Source: OMII01 sp947467385 (GTDB taxonomy: Bacteria > Bdellovibrionota_C > UBA2361 > OMII01). Taken from it: a stretch of DNA of 64,000 bases. Position 1 is the stretch's first letter, and each line of letters begins with the position of its first letter. Shown piece by piece: positions 58,816 to 64,000 of this stretch. The notes beneath the pieces were generated by a model, which was given only the letters and a program-made list of their open reading frames with translations, made no database searches and was not told the DNA's origin. Location of the stretch: NCBI GenBank assembly GCA_044360075.1, contig JBIKLA010000018.1, forward strand, positions 16,947 to 80,946, given 5' to 3'. The position numbers and the translations under genes are program-made.

Positions 58816-61800
58816 ATGGAGACCAAGCGCGAGTTCATCTTTGTTCGGCGTCCGACGGTTGCGATCGTGCTTTCGATCGTGCTCGTTATCTTTGGCCTCG
58901 TTACCCTCGGCGGGCTCCCGATCTCGCAGTACCCCAACGTGGTGCCGCCAGAGATCCAGGTGAGCGCGACCTACTCCGGGGCCAACGCGCTGGCGGTAGA
59001 GCAGTCCGTCACAACGCCGCTCGAGCAGCAGCTCAACGGAGTTGAGCGCATGATCTACATGCGCAGCGTCAACGCCAACGACGGCTCAACCTCGGTGCGG
59101 GTATCATTTGAGACCGGCGCCGACCTCGACATGTCGAACGTCCTCGTGCAGAACCGCGTGTCCCAGGCGCAGCCAAGCCTCCCAGACGCGGTGAAGCGGC
59201 TGGGCGTTACCGTGAAGAAGTCGCTCTCATTCCCACTTTTGCTTGTGACCCTGCGCAGCCCGCACGGAACCTACGACGCAACTTTCCTCAACAATTACGC
59301 CACAATCAACATCGTCGACGCAATTTCGCGCATAGGCGGAGTGGGGCAGGTGACCCAGTTCGGTGGAAGTGATTATTCGATGCGTGTTTGGGTCAAGCCC
59401 GACCAGCTTGCCAAGCTCGGCGTCACTGCATCCGATATTACGGCAGCAATTCAGCAGCAGAACGTAATTGCGCCCGCTGGGCAGATAGGCGGACCGCCTG
59501 CCCCCCCAGGGACCGAGTTTACGTATGTGGTGCGGACGGCGGATCGCCTGCAAACTGCCGAGCAATTTAGCGACATCGTCGTGAGCTCAGATGCCAAGAC
59601 CGGCACGATTATTAAGCTTAGCGACGTGGCCCGCATTGAGCTAGGGACCCAAAACTACAACTCCTCGGCCCGTTACAACAGCGAGCAGGCGGCCGTTATC
59701 GCCATCTACCAGGTGCCTGGCTCCAACGCCCTGGACGTTGCCAAGAATATCCGCTCCACCATGGAGGATCTTAAGCAGCGCTTCCCTGATGATATCGACT
59801 ATGTCATCTCGCTCGACACAACGAAGGCTGTAACGGCCGGTATAGAGGAGATCGTCTCCACGCTGCGCGACGCTATCATCCTTGTTGTGCTTGTTGTGTT
59901 CATTTTCTTGCAGAGCTGGCGGGCGACGCTGGTGCCGATCCTCGTGGTGCCTGTGGCCCTGATCGCCACCTTTGCGGTGTTCCCGCTGCTTGGCTTCTCG
60001 ATCAACGTTCTGTCCCTGCTTGGGCTCGTGCTGGCGATCGGCATCGTGGTTGACGACGCAATCGTCGTGGTCGAGGCCGTGATGCATCACATCGAGCATG
60101 GCCTCTCCCCGCGAGAAGCCACCAACAAGGCCATGGGCGAGGTTGGTGGTCCCGTTATCGCGATTGCGCTCATCCTGTGCGCTGTGTTCGTACCGGTCGT
60201 ATTCATGGGCGGCATTACTGGCATCTTCTATCAGCAGTTCGCCGTAACAATTGCAGTTTCGGTCCTCTTTTCTGCCCTTGGAGCGCTTACGCTTACGCCG
60301 GCCCTGTGTTCGCTTGTGCTGAAGAGGAGCGAGCCAGCCAAGGGGGTGCTTGGCACGTTCTTCTCAAAGTTTAACTCGATCTTCGACCGCGCAACCGGGT
60401 TGTACGTTGGCGTGGCAGGGCACCTCGTGCGCAAGGTTAGCCGGGGGTTTGTCGTATTTGGAGTTATACTCGCGGGAGTGGCGCTTCTCGGAAAAAGTCT
60501 GCCGACCGGCTTCATCCCCGAGGAGGATCAGGGGTATCTCCTGGCGAACCTGCAGCTTCCCGACGCCGCTTCGCTCCAGCGGACGGGCCTTGCGAGCTCC
60601 GATGTCGAGCGCATCATCCTTGAGACCGCGGGAGTAGAGAGTGTCACAACGGTCAACGGATACTCGATGCTCACCCAGTCCTTTTCCTCTAATTCAGCCT
60701 TCTTCTTCATCTGGCTTAAGCCGTGGGAAGAGCGACCAGGGCACGCGCTGTCTTCGTTTGGGATCACCGAAAGGCTCAACGCTAGGCTCGCCAGGGAGGT
60801 CCAAGACGGCGTTGGGATGGCGTTCGGGCCGCCCGCGATTCCAGGCCTCGGAAACGGCAGCGGTTTCAGCATGATGCTCCAGGATATCGGCGGCGGAACG
60901 CCTGAGTATCTCGGTGACCAGGCGCAGCTTTTCGTTCAGGAGGCGCGCAAACGGCCTGAAATCGGCAGTATCATGACCCTCTACCGAGCGTCCGTGCCGC
61001 AGATCTTCGCCCAAGTCGACGAGCAGAAGGCGCTTGCGTCAGGCGTTTCGGTTGCCGACGTCAACAATACGCTTGGCACCTTCCTCGGCAGCGCCTACGT
61101 CAACGATTTCAATCGTTTCGGCCGCCTCTACAAGGTGTACCTGCAAGCCGAGGCCGATTACCGCGATAGCGTGGACGACATAAGCGACTACTTCGTGCGA
61201 AACCAGAACGGCGAGATGGTGTCGCTTGGCACGCTCGTGTCGACCATCCCCACCTCGGGGCCTGAGTTCACCAACCGCTTCAATCTCTACCGGTCGGCCG
61301 AAATGATGGGCAGTCCCGCGCCGGGGTACAGCTCGTCCCAGGCGCTACAGGCTCTCAAGGAGGTTGCTGCACAGGTGCTTCCATCTGACATGGGCTACGA
61401 CTGGAACGCCATGTCGTACCAGGAGGAGAAGGCTGCTGGCTCAGGAGCAAAGGTGTTTTTCCTCGGCATGCTCTTCGTGTTCCTGATCCTGGCGGCGCAG
61501 TATGAGAGCTGGGGCCTACCGTTCAGCGTGCTGCTTGGTACTCCCTTTGCGGTCTTCGGCGCCCTGCTTGGAATTTGGCTTTCGCGTCTCGTGAGCGCCT
61601 CATACCTCAATAATATCTTTGCCCAGATCGGTATCCTTACGCTTGTGGGCCTCGCTGCCAAGAACGCGATTCTCATCGTTGAGTTCGCCCGCGCCAATGT
61701 CAATCAGGGTAAGCCCGTTATTGAGGCGACCCTTGAGGCGGCTCGTCTCCGCTTCCGGCCCATCTTAATGACTGCGTTCGCCTTCATTCTCGGCGTCGTT

Positions 61801-62004
61801 CCGCTCGTTCTCGCAAGTGGCGCTGGGGCCGAGGGTCGCAAGGTGATGGGAATGTCTGTATTCAGCGGCATGCTCATGGCGACGCTCGCTGGCGTGTGCC
61901 TTGTGCCGTTCCTCTTTGTCGTTGTTGAGCGCCTCACGGGGCGCAAGCATCGCAGCCAGCAGCCCAAGCCGGACGAGACGCATAACACGGAGGCGCATGG
62001 CTAG
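58816..62004 (+). CDS. RND efflux inner-membrane pump (HAE1, AcrB/MexB family)
   Basis: 1062 residues, full length. Twelve membrane helices with two large periplasmic loops. Signature stretches are FVRRPTVAIVLSIVLVIFGL, PPEIQVSATYSGANA, and the proton relay AIGIVVDDAIVVVEAV with the paired Asp in TM4. The N-terminal half of the docking funnel and the GLAAKNAILIVEFA repeat of the second half are intact. It exports drugs or hydrophobic compounds using the proton gradient. 13 bases after the adaptor; overlaps the outer-membrane factor by 8 bases. Confidence 0.97.
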   Translation: METKREFIFVRRPTVAIVLSIVLVIFGLVTLGGLPISQYPNVVPPEIQVSATYSGANALAVEQSVTTPLEQQLNGVERMIYMRSVNANDGSTSVRVSFETGADLDMSNVLVQNRVSQAQPSLPDAVKRLGVTVKKSLSFPLLLVTLRSPHGTYDATFLNNYATINIVDAISRIGGVGQVTQFGGSDYSMRVWVKPDQLAKLGVTASDITAAIQQQNVIAPAGQIGGPPAPPGTEFTYVVRTADRLQTAEQFSDIVVSSDAKTGTIIKLSDVARIELGTQNYNSSARYNSEQAAVIAIYQVPGSNALDVAKNIRSTMEDLKQRFPDDIDYVISLDTTKAVTAGIEEIVSTLRDAIILVVLVVFIFLQSWRATLVPILVVPVALIATFAVFPLLGFSINVLSLLGLVLAIGIVVDDAIVVVEAVMHHIEHGLSPREATNKAMGEVGGPVIAIALILCAVFVPVVFMGGITGIFYQQFAVTIAVSVLFSALGALTLTPALCSLVLKRSEPAKGVLGTFFSKFNSIFDRATGLYVGVAGHLVRKVSRGFVVFGVILAGVALLGKSLPTGFIPEEDQGYLLANLQLPDAASLQRTGLASSDVERIILETAGVESVTTVNGYSMLTQSFSSNSAFFFIWLKPWEERPGHALSSFGITERLNARLAREVQDGVGMAFGPPAIPGLGNGSGFSMMLQDIGGGTPEYLGDQAQLFVQEARKRPEIGSIMTLYRASVPQIFAQVDEQKALASGVSVADVNNTLGTFLGSAYVNDFNRFGRLYKVYLQAEADYRDSVDDISDYFVRNQNGEMVSLGTLVSTIPTSGPEFTNRFNLYRSAEMMGSPAPGYSSSQALQALKEVAAQVLPSDMGYDWNAMSYQEEKAAGSGAKVFFLGMLFVFLILAAQYESWGLPFSVLLGTPFAVFGALLGIWLSRLVSASYLNNIFAQIGILTLVGLAAKNAILIVEFARANVNQGKPVIEATLEAARLRFRPILMTAFAFILGVVPLVLASGAGAEGRKVMGMSVFSGMLMATLAGVCLVPFLFVVVERLTGRKHRSQQPKPDETHNTEAHG

Positions 62005-63442
62005 CTCTGCGCGTCTTTTTCGGCTGCTTGGATGGCACCTCGCTGTGGCAGGTATCCTGACAGGATGCCTCTTCAAGCCGGAGTATAGCCGGCCCGTTGT
62101 CATCACCGACGACACCTACCGCGACACACCAGTTTCGTCGGAGACGATCGCCAACCTCAAGTGGTGGGAGCTCTTCAACGACAAGCCGCTCCTTGACCTG
62201 ATCCAGGGATCTCTCAACGAAAACCGGGACCTCAAGGTCGCCATGGCCCGCGTTGAGCAGGCCCGCGCCATAGTTGGTGTCGTGCGGCCCGACCAGTTCC
62301 CGCGCATCGATGCTGCAGGAGGCGCGAGCCGCACCGCGACGGCTCCGGCATCGCCGGTTCCATTTCCGATCTTCAACGAATACTCGCTCCTTGCACCCCT
62401 TAACTTTGAGGTCGACATCTGGGGCAGGTACGCCAGCGCCACTGAGTCCAAGCGCGCTGAGATGCTCGCTGCTGATGAGACCTACCGCGCCGTGACGCTG
62501 ACCCTCGTTGCAGAGGTGGCGCTGACCTACCTCGATCTGCTCAATGTAGACCGGCAGATCATCATCGCAGACCGCACCATCAAGGTCCGCAACCAGATTA
62601 CAAACACCATCTACGAGAGGTGGAAGGGGGGCTACACCAACAAGCTCGACCTCAATCAAACGCAGGTCCAGCAGCAGGAAGCGGTTGCAGCTCTCATCGC
62701 CCTGCAGCGCAAGCAGCGCCTCCTTGAGAACGCCATGAGCGTGCTCCTCGGGCACACGCCACACGCCATTCCGAGATCCTCTCCGGACACAAACCCGCTC
62801 TCAATCTCTGCCATCCCAGCCGGAGCGCCTGCCATGCTCCTTGAGCGCCGCCCCGACGTGCGTGCGGCAGAGGAGCAGGCGCGCTCGGCCCTGATGGAGG
62901 TCGGCATCGCTCGGTCGCTTCAGTACCCCCAGGTAAGCGTGCTTGGTATCCTCGGGCTCAACTCAGGCGAGAGCTCAACGCTCTTCAGCGCAGACGGCAA
63001 GACGTGGAGCATCGGTGGGCAGTTCCTAGGTCCCCTGATCGACCTCGGAAAGAGCTGGTCGCGCACGAGCGCAGCCGAGGCAAACGCCGAGGCGGTCCTC
63101 AAGGCGTACGAGCAGGTGGTACTCACCTCGGTGCGTGAAGTTGAAGACGCCATGATCTCGATCCGCACCTACAACGAGGAGTACAAGGTGCGAGACAAGC
63201 AGGTCGCTGCCGCAAGCAGCGGCGACGTTCTCTCTCGCGCCCGTTACGATAACGGCATCGCCTCGTTCCTTGAGGTCTTAAACACCCAAGCCACGCTCTT
63301 CTCATCCTCGCTCGCCCGCTCCGACGCGCAACGGCTCTACCTCGAATCGATCGTGCAGCTCTACAAGGCGCTCGGCGGCGGATGGGAGACGAAGCAGGGC
63401 GATATTGAGCTGCCGGCTCGGGGGTGGGAGTTCTATCAGTAG
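61997..63442 (+). CDS. RND efflux outer-membrane factor lipoprotein (OprM/NodT family)
   Basis: 481 residues from ATG 61997, overlapping the pump's stop; GGAGG lies just upstream. The lipobox is LTGC followed by FKPEYSRP. Two long OEP repeats build the trimeric channel: WWELFNDKPLLDLIQGSLNE in the first and LLERRPDVRAAEEQARSALM in the second, plus EVDIWGRYASATESKRAEM. Completes the tripartite pump. Confidence 0.95.
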   Translation: MASSARLFRLLGWHLAVAGILTGCLFKPEYSRPVVITDDTYRDTPVSSETIANLKWWELFNDKPLLDLIQGSLNENRDLKVAMARVEQARAIVGVVRPDQFPRIDAAGGASRTATAPASPVPFPIFNEYSLLAPLNFEVDIWGRYASATESKRAEMLAADETYRAVTLTLVAEVALTYLDLLNVDRQIIIADRTIKVRNQITNTIYERWKGGYTNKLDLNQTQVQQQEAVAALIALQRKQRLLENAMSVLLGHTPHAIPRSSPDTNPLSISAIPAGAPAMLLERRPDVRAAEEQARSALMEVGIARSLQYPQVSVLGILGLNSGESSTLFSADGKTWSIGGQFLGPLIDLGKSWSRTSAAEANAEAVLKAYEQVVLTSVREVEDAMISIRTYNEEYKVRDKQVAAASSGDVLSRARYDNGIASFLEVLNTQATLFSSSLARSDAQRLYLESIVQLYKALGGGWETKQGDIELPARGWEFYQ

Positions 63443-63454
63443 GGAAGTTAAAAA

Positions 63455-63470
63455 AAGGGACGTTACCCTT
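63455..63470 (-). terminator. possible leftward terminator
   Basis: On the minus strand, AAGGG pairs with CCCTT around six bases and is followed by a run of seven T (63450-63456 as A on the plus strand). It would stop transcription entering from the right. The stem is only 5 bp. Confidence 0.35.
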
Positions 63471-63654
63471 CGCTCCCCTGGGCTTTAGTGCAGGGCAGAT
63501 GCGTTCTAGCCCCTAAGCAGCGTGAGCGCGCCCGCCAGAGAAGGCGGAATCAAAAAGAGTAGCGACCCTTCCCCGCTTATTTGGCGGAAGAAAGAGGAGA
63601 CACGAGGGGCTAGACTTACCGCCTGAGTGGGTATTTTGTGAGACCCCGTCAGTG

Positions 63655-63682
63655 GGGAACTTGTGTCTCGGGAACTTGTGTC
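63655..63682. repeat. 13-bp tandem direct repeat
   Basis: GGGAACTTGTGTC occurs at 63655-63667 and 63670-63682, directly before the large inverted repeat. Confidence 0.75.
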
Positions 63683-63790
63683 AGTCATGACTTTCCGACT
63701 TTTGAGCGGATTTTCTGGACCGCTAAGTTGGGGTTCACACGCGTCGACCGGGAGTCGGTAGGCCGAAAAGGCGGAAAGTCATGACTGACA
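63679..63790. repeat. perfect 19-bp inverted repeat enclosing about 74 bp
   Basis: TGTCAGTCATGACTTTCCG at 63679-63697 is the exact reverse complement of 63772-63790. Similarity continues inward (CTTTT after one mismatch). Each arm contains the palindrome AGTCATGACT. The unit of 112 bp could be a small non-autonomous element or a large hairpin. No open frame inside. Confidence 0.7.
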
Positions 63791-64000
63791 GGAGTTTTCT
63801 TCCTCTGTAGCCTGGCTCCACGCTCCGGACCCAAACAGCGCAAAACAGCGCAGAGACGAGACGTCCCCCATGCAGCCTCAAGCTGATGAAGAAGCCGGCG
63901 ATAGCGAAGAACTAGAGATACACGAGTCCGTAGCGTACCGGAGAACGCGTGAGTGGTAGGGGTGGTGTGCCTACGCCCTATAGACGTTGGCAAGCTTCGG

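Larger units (their letters stand above)
63443..64000. other. gene-free right end of the window
   Basis: About 560 bases with no credible gene. Apart from the repeats listed separately it shows nothing recognisable. A minus-strand frame (63685-63993) is arginine-rich and spans the inverted repeat; I do not accept it as a gene. Confidence 0.45.

Noticed and set aside
63685..63993. 102-codon minus-strand frame at the right edge
   Set aside because: Runs through the inverted repeat and is Arg/Ser-rich; more likely repeat sequence than a gene.
1..64000. tRNA, rRNA, CRISPR arrays, transposases, phage genes
   Set aside because: Looked for cloverleaf/T-loop patterns, regularly spaced repeats and transposase motifs; none found. 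GGTTCAA near 15990 is part of a simple hairpin, not a tRNA T-arm.

Overview
The window is about 64 kb of gene-dense, GC-rich chromosome from a Gram-negative bacterium. The diderm assignment rests on an LpxC domain (lipid A synthesis), a complete RND efflux operon with its outer-membrane factor, parts of a type III secretion injectisome and many lipoproteins. I cannot name the organism. The mix of Thr-Pro-rich surface proteases, Tad-like pilins, HDOD and FHA signalling proteins and a split type III locus would fit a deltaproteobacterium-like or related deep lineage, but that is inference. I see no rRNA, tRNA, CRISPR array, transposase or phage gene.

Layout. 0-4.8 kb: a sugar-binding lipoprotein cut by the left edge, then two paralogous secreted subtilases with long Thr-Pro-Arg tails. 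5-11.5 kb: tetrapyrrole genes hemC, hemD, serS, hemE, hemX-like and hemA, read rightward (hemB is separate at 21 kb). 11.7-16.9 kb: a periplasmic MsrB-MsrA fusion, three Tad-type pilin-like genes read leftward, and queF. 17-22 kb: an orphan gene, a membrane-anchored glutaredoxin-like protein, bioB, a HAD hydrolase and hemB. 22-28 kb: a FliA-like sigma factor followed by sctJ, sctQ, a needle/rod-like gene, sctV, a TPR lipoprotein and small unknown genes. This is a partial injectisome locus with no ATPase, secretin or SctRSTU.

28-38.7 kb: a receiver protein with a dimerisation helix pair but no kinase domain, a flippase-like membrane protein, an RNase D-like exonuclease, a CitE-like lyase, a PrxQ peroxiredoxin with a histone-H1-like tail, a divergent pair of FlgO/CsgG-type lipoproteins, three unknown genes in a row and a GNAT. 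38.7-43.5 kb: one 1624-residue gene with an HExxH metalloprotease-like N-terminal region and a C-terminal region resembling the UbiB/ABC1 atypical kinases. 43.7-51 kb: a small transporter, an HD hydrolase, a branched-chain amino acid-type binding lipoprotein, and a signalling block (HDOD protein, PAS histidine kinase, a receiver-LpxC fusion, FHA protein). 51.6-53.6 kb: a cardiolipin synthase/endonuclease-phosphatase pair. 53.7-57.3 kb: poorly conserved genes, including a more AT-rich segment bounded by imperfect direct repeats. 57.7-63.4 kb: the RND efflux operon. The last 560 bp hold no credible gene but contain a perfect 19-bp inverted repeat.

The most unusual items are the giant protease/kinase-like protein, which could be a type III effector; the receiver-LpxC fusion, which would place lipid A synthesis under direct phosphorelay control; the peroxiredoxin with a DNA-binding-like tail; and the split injectisome locus with a GNRA-capped hairpin behind its needle-like gene.
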